From SIG603 sp964370775 (lineage in GTDB: Bacteria; Bacillota; Clostridia; Oscillospirales; Acutalibacteraceae), in NCBI GenBank assembly GCA_964370775.1, contig CAYJKT010000019.1, positions 1-59,664 on the forward strand: a DNA stretch of 59,664 bases. Reading direction: 5' to 3'. Positions 33,538-42,607 of the stretch are shown here, piece after piece; position 1 is the stretch's first letter, and every line of letters starts with the position of its first letter. Both the position numbers and the translations under genes were made by a program. The notes beneath the pieces are model-generated. The model ran no database searches. It was not told where the DNA came from and worked only from the letters and a program-made list of their open reading frames with translations.

Positions 33538-34548
33538 CTAACCTAAGTAAATATCTCTTTGTGCTAATCCGTTTAAACTCATGTCTGCTGTTTTGCCAGT
33601 TTTATACTCATAATATGCTTGAGATGCTATCATAGCTGCGTTGTCGCCACACAAACTAAGTTGTGGTACATATAGATTATATCCTTTTTCCTTGCATAGT
33701 CTTTCTGCTTCTCGTCTTAAAAGTCTGTTTGCAGATACTCCACCTGCGATAACTAGATTAGTGTAGCCTGTGTCTTCTGCTGCTTTAAAAAAGTTTTGAA
33801 GTAAACAGTTTACAACAGCTTTTCTGTATGATGCACAAAGGCTGTTTATATCAAGCGCTTCTTCCTTTTGTTTTGCGTTGTGAATTATGTTAATCACAGC
33901 AGTTTTCAAGCCAGAGAAGCTATAATCTAGTGGAGAACCCTCTACTTTTGGGTGAGGTAACTTGTATTTTGTGTCGTCGCCCTCCTCTGCTAGTTTATCC
34001 ATAACGATACCACCTGGGTAGCTAAGACCCATTGCTCTAGCAGCTTTGTCGAATGCTTCGCCAGCTGCGTCGTCACGAGTTCTTCCAATAACTGTTAAGT
34101 CGGTATAAGATTTTACATCTATTATATGACTGTGACCACCTGATACAACAAGGCATAAAAACGGAGGTTTAAGCTCTGTGTGTGTTAAATAATTGGAAGC
34201 TATATGACCTCTTAAATGATGTACTGGTATAAGAGGTTTATCATTAGCTAAGGCTAAACCTTTTGCAAAGTTCACACCTACTAGCAATGCGCCAATAAGC
34301 CCTGGTGCGTAAGTGACAGCTATTGCGTCTATGTCGTCTAAAGTTAAGTTTGCCACACTTAAAGCCTCTTTTGTAATGCCAACTATAGCCTCTGTGTGTC
34401 GTCTTGATGCAATTTCAGGTACAACGCCACCGTATAATTTATGTTCTTCAATTTGTGATGCAACACAGTTGCTTAAAATCTCTCTGCCGTCTTTAACCAC
34501 AGCCACTGCTGTTTCATCACAGCTTGACTCTATACCTAAAATTATCAT
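33538..34548 (-). CDS. tsaD: tRNA N6-adenosine threonylcarbamoyltransferase TsaD
   Basis: A 336-residue Kae1/TsaD protein that transfers the threonylcarbamoyl group to A37 of ANN-decoding tRNAs, with TsaB and TsaE as partners. The start LGIESSCDETAVAVV and the metal site HHLRGH (His about 111 and 115) are intact. GGVSANRLLR near 270 is typical. The stop of rimI lies 2 nt upstream, so it belongs to the operon running from rpe. TsaB and TsaE are not in this window. Confidence 0.97.
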   Translation of the reverse strand: MIILGIESSCDETAVAVVKDGREILSNCVASQIEEHKLYGGVVPEIASRRHTEAIVGITKEALSVANLTLDDIDAIAVTYAPGLIGALLVGVNFAKGLALANDKPLIPVHHLRGHIASNYLTHTELKPPFLCLVVSGGHSHIIDVKSYTDLTVIGRTRDDAAGEAFDKAARAMGLSYPGGIVMDKLAEEGDDTKYKLPHPKVEGSPLDYSFSGLKTAVINIIHNAKQKEEALDINSLCASYRKAVVNCLLQNFFKAAEDTGYTNLVIAGGVSANRLLRREAERLCKEKGYNLYVPQLSLCGDNAAMIASQAYYEYKTGKTADMSLNGLAQRDIYLG

Positions 34549-34550
34549 GC

Positions 34551-34979
34551 TTATCCTCTTCTTCTGTACGTATAAATTAGTGCGTTTTCTGTTGGGTTAG
34601 AGTAAAAATTTTTCCTTAAACCCTCTTGTTTAAATCCTAGATTTTGGTACAAACAAACAGCACTGAGGTTATTTTCTCTAACCTCTAAACTAAGGCTAAT
34701 ATCACAAAAAGGCATTAAGTGATTTAGCAAAGCTTTTGCAACACCTTTTCGCCTGTGTTTATTAAAAACTGCAATGTTTGTTATATAACCCTCGCCAAAA
34801 ATCAAGTGCATTCCACAGTAGCCAAGAATTTCTTTGTCTTCGCAAGCTACCACAAATATAGCGTTGTCGTTATATAATTCTTCTATCAAAGAACTTTCGC
34901 TCCACGGGGAGGAAAAACACTCTTTTTCAAGCTCTGCTATATCGGAGATATGCTCCTTGCCCATTTTATGCAGTTCCAT
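34551..34979 (-). CDS. rimI: Ribosomal protein-alanine N-acetyltransferase RimI
   Basis: A 142-residue GNAT enzyme, the RimI type that acetylates the N-terminus of ribosomal protein S18. The FSSPWSESSLIEEL start, NIAVFNKHRRKGVAKALLNHL acetyl-CoA motif (about 69-89) and the C-terminal EVRENNLSAVCLYQNLGFK are diagnostic. Its start overlaps the phosphatase gene by 14 nt; ATG 34964 (codon 6) is an alternative. Adjacent to tsaD, as in many Firmicutes. Confidence 0.92.
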   Translation of the reverse strand: MELHKMGKEHISDIAELEKECFSSPWSESSLIEELYNDNAIFVVACEDKEILGYCGMHLIFGEGYITNIAVFNKHRRKGVAKALLNHLMPFCDISLSLEVRENNLSAVCLYQNLGFKQEGLRKNFYSNPTENALIYTYRRRG

Positions 34980-35406
34980 AAACCATCACTAATTTCATGT
35001 AAAATTTTTCGACCTCTGCTATTATTTTCTCTAAACAAGTTTTATATATCTCCATACATTTTCCGTAAGGGTCTGTTATGTACTTTGGTGTGTATATTTT
35101 GTACCTAGGTATTCCACTTTGTTGTAATATATATGCGTGTGTTTCTGACATAGTAAAATATGCGTCCCACACTTCTAATTCTTCTGTTGTAAGCTTTCTG
35201 GATCTGTGGTCGCTAATATCGATACCAATTTCCTCTAAGCAAATTTCAGCATTTTTTTCTATTTTTTCACCTTTAACTGCGCCGATACCAGCACTCTGGC
35301 ACATAAACTGATCCTCTGTTCCGTCAAGCTTGGTTAGATGACGAAATATAGCTTCTGCCATAGGGCTTCTACTAATATTATCGGTGCATATAAATAATAT
35401 TTTCAT
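34966..35406 (-). CDS. Low-molecular-weight phosphatase (tyrosine/arginine phosphatase type)
   Basis: A 146-residue LMW phosphatase. The P-loop C7-T-D-N-I-S-R13 follows CX5R, with Asp112 in TDPYGK as the general acid. The third P-loop residue is Asp where family members usually have Gly. Position 11 is Ile, as in tyrosine phosphatases, whereas protein arginine phosphatase YwlE has Thr there. So tyrosine specificity is more likely, though this is unproven. In an operon with polA (19 nt upstream) and rimI (overlap). Confidence 0.85.
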   Translation of the reverse strand: MKILFICTDNISRSPMAEAIFRHLTKLDGTEDQFMCQSAGIGAVKGEKIEKNAEICLEEIGIDISDHRSRKLTTEELEVWDAYFTMSETHAYILQQSGIPRYKIYTPKYITDPYGKCMEIYKTCLEKIIAEVEKFYMKLVMVYGTA

Positions 35407-35425
35407 TATGATCCTTTCGTGACAC

Positions 35426-37987
35426 TCAATTTTTTGCCGAATTCCAGTCAGCTCCTATACCTGCCTCTGCAAGCATTGGAACTAGCATATCGACAGCATG
35501 TTCCATCTCATAAGTCAATAACTCTGCAACTTTTTGACTTTCCTCTATTGGTGCTTCAACAATTAGTTCATCGTGTACTTGTAAAATTAGTCTTGCCTTA
35601 AAGCCCTCTCTTTTAAGCCTATCGTACACTCGTACCATAGCCATTTTAATAATATCCGCCGCTGCGCCCTGAATAGGCATGTTTCTAGCTACTCTTTCGC
35701 CAAATGCGCGCATATTAAAGTTAGAGCTTTTAAGTTCTGGTAAATATCTCCTCCTTCCAAAAATATCTTCGACATAACCTTGTTCTTTAGCTTTAGCAAT
35801 TATGTCCTCCATATATGTGCGTACACCGTAAAAATTTTTAAGGTATTCATCAATATATGTCTCTGCTTCTTTACGGCTTACGCCTATATCTTTCGATAAC
35901 GAAAACGCACCAATGCCATATACTATGCCAAAGTTAACTGCTTTCGCATCGCTTCTCATTTTTTTAGTAACCATTTCTTCGGGCAAATTAAACACCTTTG
36001 CAGCAGTAGCTGTGTGAATATCCTTACCCTCTTTAAATGAATTTATCATAACTTCGTCGTTTGCGACATGTGCAAGCACTCTTAATTCAATTTGAGAATA
36101 GTCAGCGTCTATAAAAACGTGCCCCTCTTTTGCTACAAAAAAGTTTCGCATCTCTCTGCCAAGTTCTGTTCTAACAGGGATATTTTGAAGATTAGGTTCA
36201 GTGCTTGAAATTCTGCCTGTTCTTGTCTCTAACTGTTTGAAGTTAGAGTGAATACGACCGTCTTCTTTAATCTCTTTAACCAAACCCTCACAATAAGTTG
36301 AGTTAAGCTTGGTTAGGGTTCTATATTGTAAAATGTCCTCCACAACTGCATGTTCATAACGCAAACTTTCTAAAACTTCTGCGTTTGTAGAGTAACCTGT
36401 TTTTGTCTTTTTGCCATGAGGTAAATGTAAGTCCTCAAACAAGGCTTTACCAAGTTGTTTTGGCGAGTTAAGGTTAAATTCATAACCAACTGCTTCCATA
36501 ACTCGTTTGTTGATTTCGTCTATCTCTACTTTAAGTTTGTTGCCAAATTCAACAATGCCTGTTTTGTCGATTTCAATACCAGCTAGTTCCATATCGCCCA
36601 AAACTATCGCAAGAGGTAGCTCTACTTCTGAAAATAACTTGGTTTGGTTGTTTTCTTCTAGCTTGTTTTGCAAAACATCGCAAAGAGTCTCTAAACCACT
36701 GCAAAGCATTGCAGTTTCGTCTTCGTTCTTGCTAGGAGCAATACCGTATTCGTCAAATAGTCTAGCTACTTCATAAGAAGAAGCTGACGGATTTAACAAG
36801 TACGCTGCTATGCCTGTGTCCATAACCACAGAAGTTAAGATTTCCCCTGTTTTTTCTTTTATATATTTATAAAGCTCTTTAACATCAGTGCTGTATTTTT
36901 GAATTTTAGTGTTTTTTGCAAACAGTTTTAAAAAGCTCTCGTTTTCTTCTACAATAATAATCTCGTCGCCTACTTTAAAATAAAGTTTATCTTCATTTTT
37001 TATGACAAAAGCTTTTTCGTTGTCCTCAAGCATTGGAATTAAAGCAGACGGTGAAGCTATAGTTCTAACAGTAAAGCTGTTTCCCTCAATTTTTTCGGTG
37101 GTAGAAACACTTTCGCTTGCACTAACACCAAATCTATCCATAAGCTTAAATAGCTCAAGTTTTGTCATAAGTTCAGCTGTTTTTTGCACGTCCATAGGTT
37201 TTGTAATGTATGAATTTAGGTCGTTGTCTATAGGAACTTCTCTAAAAATCTCGCCTAATTTGTAGCTTAAAAGAGCATTATCTTTTGAAGCTATAAGCTT
37301 TTTCTTCATATTTTCTTTAATGTCAAGCTCGTCAAGATTATCATAGATATAATGAACAGAACCGAACTTACCGATAAGCTCTTTAGCACCTTTTTCACCA
37401 ATTCCAGCTACGCCTGGGATATTATCAGAGCTATCACCTTGAATAGATTTTATGTCGATTAGTTGTTTTGGAGTAACTCCGTAATCTTCTTTTACTTTTT
37501 CTACGTCATACATTGTAACAGCAGAACGACCAAACTTTGTGCTTGCTAGTCTTACCACAGTTTTATCCGACACAAGCTGTAAGCTGTCACGGTCTCCTGT
37601 TGCCAAAACACAAGTATCGCCAGTTTTTTCACATATTTCTGCAATAGTTCCTAAAATATCATCAGCCTCATAGCCCTCAACACTTAGGGTTTGGTAACCT
37701 AAATAGTTAAGTAAATCTTTTAATAAAGGCATTTGCATTGCAAGCTCGTCTGGCATACCTTTTCGAGTTCCTTTATATTCAGTATACATTTTGTGTCTGA
37801 AAGTAGGCGCTTTTAAGTCAAAAGCTACTGCAATAGCGTCTGGGTTAGTTTCTTCTTTTAGCTTTTCTAAAATAGTTAAAAAACCATATATTCCATTGGT
37901 AAAGATACCCTCTTTTGTGCTTAGAATTTTAATTCCGTAATAAGCACGGTTGACAATACTATTGCCATCTATAACAAGAATTTTCAT
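35426..37987 (-). CDS. polA: DNA polymerase I
   Basis: An 853-residue Pol I for Okazaki fragment maturation and repair. The 5'-3' exonuclease domain (1 to about 290) starts LVIDGNSIVNRAYYGI, with VLATGDRDSLQLV. The middle part (about 300-440) is short and I do not see the DEDD exonuclease residues, so proofreading is probably absent, as in B. subtilis and Taq. The polymerase domain has motif A DADYSQIELRVLAHV (about 630), motif B RSDAKAVNFGIVYG (about 680) and motif C LQVHDELIVE (about 805). Its start overlaps the MATE gene stop by 4 nt. Confidence 0.97.
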   Translation of the reverse strand: MKILVIDGNSIVNRAYYGIKILSTKEGIFTNGIYGFLTILEKLKEETNPDAIAVAFDLKAPTFRHKMYTEYKGTRKGMPDELAMQMPLLKDLLNYLGYQTLSVEGYEADDILGTIAEICEKTGDTCVLATGDRDSLQLVSDKTVVRLASTKFGRSAVTMYDVEKVKEDYGVTPKQLIDIKSIQGDSSDNIPGVAGIGEKGAKELIGKFGSVHYIYDNLDELDIKENMKKKLIASKDNALLSYKLGEIFREVPIDNDLNSYITKPMDVQKTAELMTKLELFKLMDRFGVSASESVSTTEKIEGNSFTVRTIASPSALIPMLEDNEKAFVIKNEDKLYFKVGDEIIIVEENESFLKLFAKNTKIQKYSTDVKELYKYIKEKTGEILTSVVMDTGIAAYLLNPSASSYEVARLFDEYGIAPSKNEDETAMLCSGLETLCDVLQNKLEENNQTKLFSEVELPLAIVLGDMELAGIEIDKTGIVEFGNKLKVEIDEINKRVMEAVGYEFNLNSPKQLGKALFEDLHLPHGKKTKTGYSTNAEVLESLRYEHAVVEDILQYRTLTKLNSTYCEGLVKEIKEDGRIHSNFKQLETRTGRISSTEPNLQNIPVRTELGREMRNFFVAKEGHVFIDADYSQIELRVLAHVANDEVMINSFKEGKDIHTATAAKVFNLPEEMVTKKMRSDAKAVNFGIVYGIGAFSLSKDIGVSRKEAETYIDEYLKNFYGVRTYMEDIIAKAKEQGYVEDIFGRRRYLPELKSSNFNMRAFGERVARNMPIQGAAADIIKMAMVRVYDRLKREGFKARLILQVHDELIVEAPIEESQKVAELLTYEMEHAVDMLVPMLAEAGIGADWNSAKN

Positions 37988-39405
37988 TGAATTACCTCGT
38001 CTTTTTTACATAAATGTGTTTTATAGAATATAAAAAACAGTGTTGTTGTTGTGCAAGCTGCTAGGAAATCCGACACAGTCTCGGCTGATAACACGGCAAA
38101 TACTCTGCCACTGTCTATTACTAAGTCGGATATTGGATCTGCCATGTTAATAGCAAATTGGGTCTCGCCAATTAAATTTGGGAGCAATAAGATTAACGGA
38201 ATTAAAAGCACTACTTTTCTGAACAAAGCCATTGAAAGTGAGCGCTTTGCTTGCCCTAATGCTAGGAAAGTTTGTTGGCAAGATGTTTGTGCGCCAAAGG
38301 TGAACGCACCAAATAAAAACGGACCAATCGCCCAAGAAGCAAGCCTTATTCCATCTGGGTCTGTTACAAATAGGTTTGCGAAAAATTCTGGGAAAAGCTG
38401 AACTATAGATGTAGCAACAAAAGAGAAACTTATGCTAACAAAGAACAAAAGCTTAAATGTTTGACGTACTCTGCTGTAGTTTTTAGCGCCGTAATTATAA
38501 GAGCTTATAGGTTGTGCTCCTTGACACAAGCCACCGATTGTAGTAGTCATCATTTGATAAAGGCTGTTTAATACTGCCATTGTACCAACTGCAAGTGTGC
38601 CACCATATCGTGACATTTGGTTGTTGAAAGTTGTTTGCAACAAAGTCTCTGTAAGATACATTACAAAAGGTGAAACACCAATAGACATAATTGCAAAAAC
38701 TATTCTTGGGTCTGGCTTTAGGTATTTTTTGCGTATTTTTAGTATAGTTTTTTTGCCAAAGAAGAATAACATTACCCAAATTGCTGAAACACCTTGTGAG
38801 ATTACAGTAGCTATTGCCGCCCCTTTAACACCAAAATCTAGCGTGAAGATAAATATAGGGTCTAAAATAAGGTTAATAACTGCACCAATTACCACGGTAG
38901 CCATAGAAAAAGCGGCAAAACCTTGTGTGGTGATATATGCATTTAATCCAAAGGAAAAACTAACGCATATTGTGCCTAATATATATATACTAACATAGTC
39001 TTTTGCGTAATGTAAATTTGTTTCGTCTGCGCCAAAAAAGAACAATATATCCTCTAAAAAAACAGAGATAATCAATGTTAAAAGTAAAGCGACTGTAGTT
39101 AAGCAAATAAAAGAGTTTGTAAGAATTTTATTTGCACCCTCTGTGTCTTTTTCACCCATTTTTATAGCTGCTAGAGGTGCACCACCTGTGCCTACAAGCA
39201 TTGCAAAACCCATAACTAGTGTTACCACAGGTAAACCGACTGCAAGGCCAGACATTGCAAGTGCGCCGTCTTCCATTCTGCCTATGTATATTCTATCCAC
39301 AATATTGTAGATTATATTCACCATTTGTGCAACGATTGATGGTATTGCTAGTTTAAATAATAGTTTTGGTATTTTTTCAGTACCAAGCTGATTTTTGTTC
39401 TGCAT
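37984..39405 (-). CDS. MATE family efflux transporter
   Basis: A 473-residue multidrug/toxin extrusion protein with 12 predicted helices. Typical family segments are ISMLAQMVNIIYNIVDRIYIGRM-like at 24-46 and GQGAQPISSYNYGA-like at about 285. Exports cationic compounds with sodium or proton exchange. In the rpe-dus-MATE-polA operon, where it is an unusual neighbour for housekeeping genes. Substrate unknown. Confidence 0.9.
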   Translation of the reverse strand: MQNKNQLGTEKIPKLLFKLAIPSIVAQMVNIIYNIVDRIYIGRMEDGALAMSGLAVGLPVVTLVMGFAMLVGTGGAPLAAIKMGEKDTEGANKILTNSFICLTTVALLLTLIISVFLEDILFFFGADETNLHYAKDYVSIYILGTICVSFSFGLNAYITTQGFAAFSMATVVIGAVINLILDPIFIFTLDFGVKGAAIATVISQGVSAIWVMLFFFGKKTILKIRKKYLKPDPRIVFAIMSIGVSPFVMYLTETLLQTTFNNQMSRYGGTLAVGTMAVLNSLYQMMTTTIGGLCQGAQPISSYNYGAKNYSRVRQTFKLLFFVSISFSFVATSIVQLFPEFFANLFVTDPDGIRLASWAIGPFLFGAFTFGAQTSCQQTFLALGQAKRSLSMALFRKVVLLIPLILLLPNLIGETQFAINMADPISDLVIDSGRVFAVLSAETVSDFLAACTTTTLFFIFYKTHLCKKDEVIQ

Positions 39406-39426
39406 TTTCCCCTCATTTTCCTAAGC

Positions 39427-40404
39427 TTATTCTTGATTATTTCTATTGTCTAAATAAATATCTTTAATAAGTTCGTCTAAGTCGTTAATTGTTTTTAGAC
39501 TTCCACTTCTTCTTCTATAATCAGCAGCACCACGAAGTCCGTGTATATACCACGCAACATGTTTTCTTGCTTCTCTCATTCCTCTGTCCTCGCCTTTAAG
39601 TTCACACAATGCCACAATGTGTTCTCTCATCACAAGCATTTGTTTTGCTAAAGGTGGGGGAGGCATGGCAATCTCGTTTTTTAGAAAACCGTTAATTTGT
39701 GCAAAAATGAACGGATTTCCGAGCGCTGCACGACCAACCATGATAGCATCACAATTAGTGTGAGCAAGCATTTTAGCAGCACTAATGCAGTCAGTAACAT
39801 CGCCGTTGCCAATTACAGGCACGCTCACGGCTTCTTTAACACTTCGAATAATATCCCAATCCGCAGTCGGTTTATACATTTGCTCTCGTGTTCTGCCATG
39901 AATAAAAATTGCACTAGCTCCTGCATCTTCACAATATTTTGCAACCTCAACAGCGTTAACACTGTCTTTGTCCCACCCTTTGCGTATCTTCACAGTAATC
40001 TCAGTGTCTATTGCATTTACCATAGCTTTTACAATCTCTGCACAAAGCTTAGGTGTTTTCATCAATGCACTTCCACAGTTGTTTCCAGCGATTTTAGGCA
40101 CAGGACAACCCATGTTCACATCTATAAACATGGGATTTTTTTCTTCCATTTTTCTAGCGGCTTCTGCCATGATACTAGGGTCGTCGCCAAAAATTTGTAT
40201 AGCAACAGGCCCGTTATCTAGGGATAAATCAGCTAGCTTATCGGTCTTTTTATCATTATGAATTATAGCTCTAGAGCTCACCATTTCTGTTACAGTACAA
40301 GCTGTGCCATAAGAATAACACACGTTTCTGTAAGCACTGTCAGTAACACCGGCCATAGGTGCTAAAAACGCTTTGCCCTCAATAATTTTTTTACCTATTT
40401 TCAA
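39427..40404 (-). CDS. dusB: tRNA-dihydrouridine synthase (DusB type)
   Basis: A 325-residue FMN enzyme that reduces uridines in tRNA to dihydrouridine. The start is TTG 40404 because AGGTG lies 6 nt upstream; a GTG inside that site would be an artefact start. Key motifs: LAPMAGVTDSAYR (about 14-26), the catalytic Cys in VNMGCPVPKI (about 100), HGRTREQMYK and GNGDVTDC. Lies between rpe (9 nt) and a MATE gene (21 nt). DusB rather than DusA or DusC is suggested by the overall pattern. Confidence 0.9.
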   Translation of the reverse strand: MKIGKKIIEGKAFLAPMAGVTDSAYRNVCYSYGTACTVTEMVSSRAIIHNDKKTDKLADLSLDNGPVAIQIFGDDPSIMAEAARKMEEKNPMFIDVNMGCPVPKIAGNNCGSALMKTPKLCAEIVKAMVNAIDTEITVKIRKGWDKDSVNAVEVAKYCEDAGASAIFIHGRTREQMYKPTADWDIIRSVKEAVSVPVIGNGDVTDCISAAKMLAHTNCDAIMVGRAALGNPFIFAQINGFLKNEIAMPPPPLAKQMLVMREHIVALCELKGEDRGMREARKHVAWYIHGLRGAADYRRRSGSLKTINDLDELIKDIYLDNRNNQE

Positions 40405-40413
40405 TATAATCAC

Positions 40414-41040
40414 CTATATATTTTGTAAGTATTCTATCTCTTTTTCTGGGTTTTCTGCCATGAATACTGATGTACCAGCAACGCAAATGTCTACACCAGC
40501 GTCTTTACATAAAGCTATGTTATCTCTACCAATTCCACCGTCTACTTGAACAAGTAAATGAGGGAATTTCTCTTTTAATATCTTAACTTTTTCTAGCTGT
40601 TCTACCATCATGGATTGTCCACCAAAACCAGGTTCAACAGTCATCACAAGCACCATGTATAAATCATTTGCATAAGGGAAGATTGTGTCAATTGGTGTTT
40701 TTGGCTTTACAGTCATAGCTGGTTTCATGTCAAGCTCTGTTATAGCATGGATAACATCTTCTGCACTTTCCTTACATTCTACATGAAAGTTAAATATATC
40801 AGCGCCGGCATCTTTAAACATAGTTAAAAAATGAGTAGGATAATTCACCATTAGATGTACGTCAAAAACTATGTCGGTAAGAGGTCTTAAACTTTTTACA
40901 TAAGCAGGACCAAAACTGATGTTAGGCACAAAGTGACCGTCCATAATATCAAGGTGTATAAAGTCACTGTTAGGTACTTTACTTAGTTCATTTGCAAGGT
41001 TTGTATAATCTGCTGCTAGCATAGATGGTGCGATTTTCAT
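40414..41040 (-). CDS. rpe: Ribulose-phosphate 3-epimerase
   Basis: A 208-residue TIM-barrel enzyme interconverting ribulose-5-phosphate and xylulose-5-phosphate in the pentose phosphate pathway. The metal and substrate motifs are intact: HLDIMDGHFVPNISFG (about 33-48), VHLMV, and the signature VEPGFGGQSMM (about 137-147), with VDGGIGRDN. Slightly shorter than usual (220). First gene of the operon down to tsaD, with a promoter at 41083-41111. Confidence 0.97.
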   Translation of the reverse strand: MKIAPSMLAADYTNLANELSKVPNSDFIHLDIMDGHFVPNISFGPAYVKSLRPLTDIVFDVHLMVNYPTHFLTMFKDAGADIFNFHVECKESAEDVIHAITELDMKPAMTVKPKTPIDTIFPYANDLYMVLVMTVEPGFGGQSMMVEQLEKVKILKEKFPHLLVQVDGGIGRDNIALCKDAGVDICVAGTSVFMAENPEKEIEYLQNI

Positions 41041-41082
41041 TAATATCTCCGTTCTAAAATAAGGTATTCTGTCTATATATAA

Positions 41083-41111
41083 ATTTTACCCTAAAATGAG
41101 AAATTTTGCAA
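41083..41111 (-). promoter_or_regulatory. Promoter for the rpe-to-tsaD operon
   Basis: Minus-strand TTGCAA, 17-bp spacer, TAAAAT, about 43 bp before the rpe ATG. Confidence 0.6.
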
Positions 41112-41153
41112 TAGATTATTTGAATATAATACAGTTATTTGCATATATATTAT

Positions 41154-41182
41154 TTGCTTTTTATATAAAAATTTGGTACAAT
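41154..41182 (+). promoter_or_regulatory. Promoter for the DUF1294 gene
   Basis: TTGCTT, 17-bp spacer, TACAAT, about 40 bp before the ATG at 41222. Confidence 0.55.
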
Positions 41183-41221
41183 ATCAACCATATCATAATA
41201 AAAAATTAAGAAGGAAAATTA

Positions 41222-41509
41222 ATGAAATATTTTTTGGTTTATATATTAATTATTAACCTGATAGCTTTTATAGCAATGGGTATAGATAAATCTAAGGCAA
41301 AAAAAGGCAAGTGGAGAATAAAAGAGCGTACTTTGCTTATGTTTGCAGTTTTTGGTGGGGGAATAGGCGAATTTATTGGAATTTTTACATTTAGACACAA
41401 AACCCGTAAGGCTAAGTTCACTGTGGGTGTACCTTTTATTACTCTCGTTTTTGCACTTGCTTGCTTCGGTGTGTATTATCTTATTAACTCAGGTATTGCA
41501 AATATTTAG
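41222..41509 (+). CDS. DUF1294 family membrane protein
   Basis: A 95-residue protein with three predicted membrane helices. The MGIDKSKAKKGKWRIKERTLL stretch (about 19-39), followed by FRHKTRKAKF, is the DUF1294 signature. Function of the family is unknown. It has an AAGGA ribosome site, and the next gene follows after 49 nt. Confidence 0.9.
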   Translation: MKYFLVYILIINLIAFIAMGIDKSKAKKGKWRIKERTLLMFAVFGGGIGEFIGIFTFRHKTRKAKFTVGVPFITLVFALACFGVYYLINSGIANI

Positions 41510-41558
41510 CTGATATGCTAATATCTAAATAAAGTAAAATAAATTTTGGAGGTTAACT

Positions 41559-42434
41559 ATGTTATACACAGTAAAAAATGACAAATTCAGTATTTCGGTA
41601 GATACTTTTGGAGGACAATGGGCATCTTTTAAAACAGCTGACGGTAATGAGCTTCTTTGGCAAGGTAACCCAGAGTTTTGGTCTGGACAAGCACCAATAC
41701 TTTTCCCAATAGTTGGAAAAATTCGTAAAGACAGAATTGTTATTGACGGTAGAATTTATGATATTCCAAAACATGGCTTGATAAGAAAAAGCGAGTGGAC
41801 TTTATCTGAACAAGGCGAGGATTTTATCGAGATGGAGATTAACTCTAACGAAGATACTTTAAAAGCGTATCCTTTTTCATACAACGTTAAAGCGAGATAT
41901 ACTCTAACAGAAAACGGAGTTAAAAATACTTTTATTGTGACAAACACTGGCGATGGAAAAATGCCGTTTTGCATAGGTGGTCACCCAGCGTTTAATCTGC
42001 CTTTTGAAGAAGGTTATGTTCTTGAAGATTACGTGATTGAATTTGGTACAGAAGAAACTCTAAAAAGCCCAGTGAACTATGATGAAGGCTTGCTAAATCC
42101 TAATGTGACTAAAAATGAGATTACTAACTGCAAAACTTTGCCTATCACAAATGAACTATTTGCTACAGATGCGATTATATATGATAATTTTAAGAAAAAA
42201 GAGATTTCAATAAAGAACCCAAAAACAGGAAAAGCTATAACAATGGACTTTAGCGAGTTAGAGATTTTAGCTCTTTGGAAACCGTATGATGCTTCACCAT
42301 TCTTGTGCTTAGAGCCATGGTTAGGCTGTGGAACTATTGACACTGAGGACGACAGAATAGAGAGCAAAAAATGCGTGAGATATGCAAAAGCTGGCGAAAG
42401 CTTTGATTGTTCTTTTACTGTAAGCTTTAATTAA
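41559..42434 (+). CDS. Aldose 1-epimerase family protein (LacX-like)
   Basis: A 291-residue galactose mutarotase-fold protein that would convert alpha and beta forms of an aldose or act on a sugar phosphate. Conserved points include the substrate His in GHPAFNLPF (about 141-149) and the C-terminal Glu in LEPWLGCG (about 252). GLI and HGLIRKSEW near 70 are typical. GGAGG precedes the ATG by 8 nt. Immediately followed by the repeat element at 42449. Confidence 0.87.
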   Translation: MLYTVKNDKFSISVDTFGGQWASFKTADGNELLWQGNPEFWSGQAPILFPIVGKIRKDRIVIDGRIYDIPKHGLIRKSEWTLSEQGEDFIEMEINSNEDTLKAYPFSYNVKARYTLTENGVKNTFIVTNTGDGKMPFCIGGHPAFNLPFEEGYVLEDYVIEFGTEETLKSPVNYDEGLLNPNVTKNEITNCKTLPITNELFATDAIIYDNFKKKEISIKNPKTGKAITMDFSELEILALWKPYDASPFLCLEPWLGCGTIDTEDDRIESKKCVRYAKAGESFDCSFTVSFN

Positions 42435-42448
42435 TTTTAAATAATAAG

Positions 42449-42607
42449 AGGCTGTAGCATTAACAAATTTTTTCAGGCAAAACGAACAAACAAGTGTAGG
42501 GACAGGCTTCCGTGCCTGTCCGAAAACTATCAATTTTTACCTATTTTAAAGGGAGGGCATGGAAACCCTCCCCTACTTTTTGTTCATTTTTATTTTAATG
42601 CGACGCC
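42449..42607. repeat. Composite palindromic repeat element (MITE/REP-like)
   Basis: Ends are imperfect inverted repeats GGCTGTAGCATTAA (about 42450-42463) and TTAATGCGACGCC (about 42595-42607). Inside are two hairpins: GGACAGGC/GCCTGTCC (42500-42521) and GGGAGGG/CCCTCCC (42551-42572), framed by GTAGGG and CCCTAC. There is no coding capacity. Its right end overlaps the last codons and stop of the MATE gene. Confidence 0.6.

Noticed and set aside
42449..42607. Insertion sequence
   Set aside because: Far too short and without a transposase frame; fits a non-autonomous palindromic element at most.
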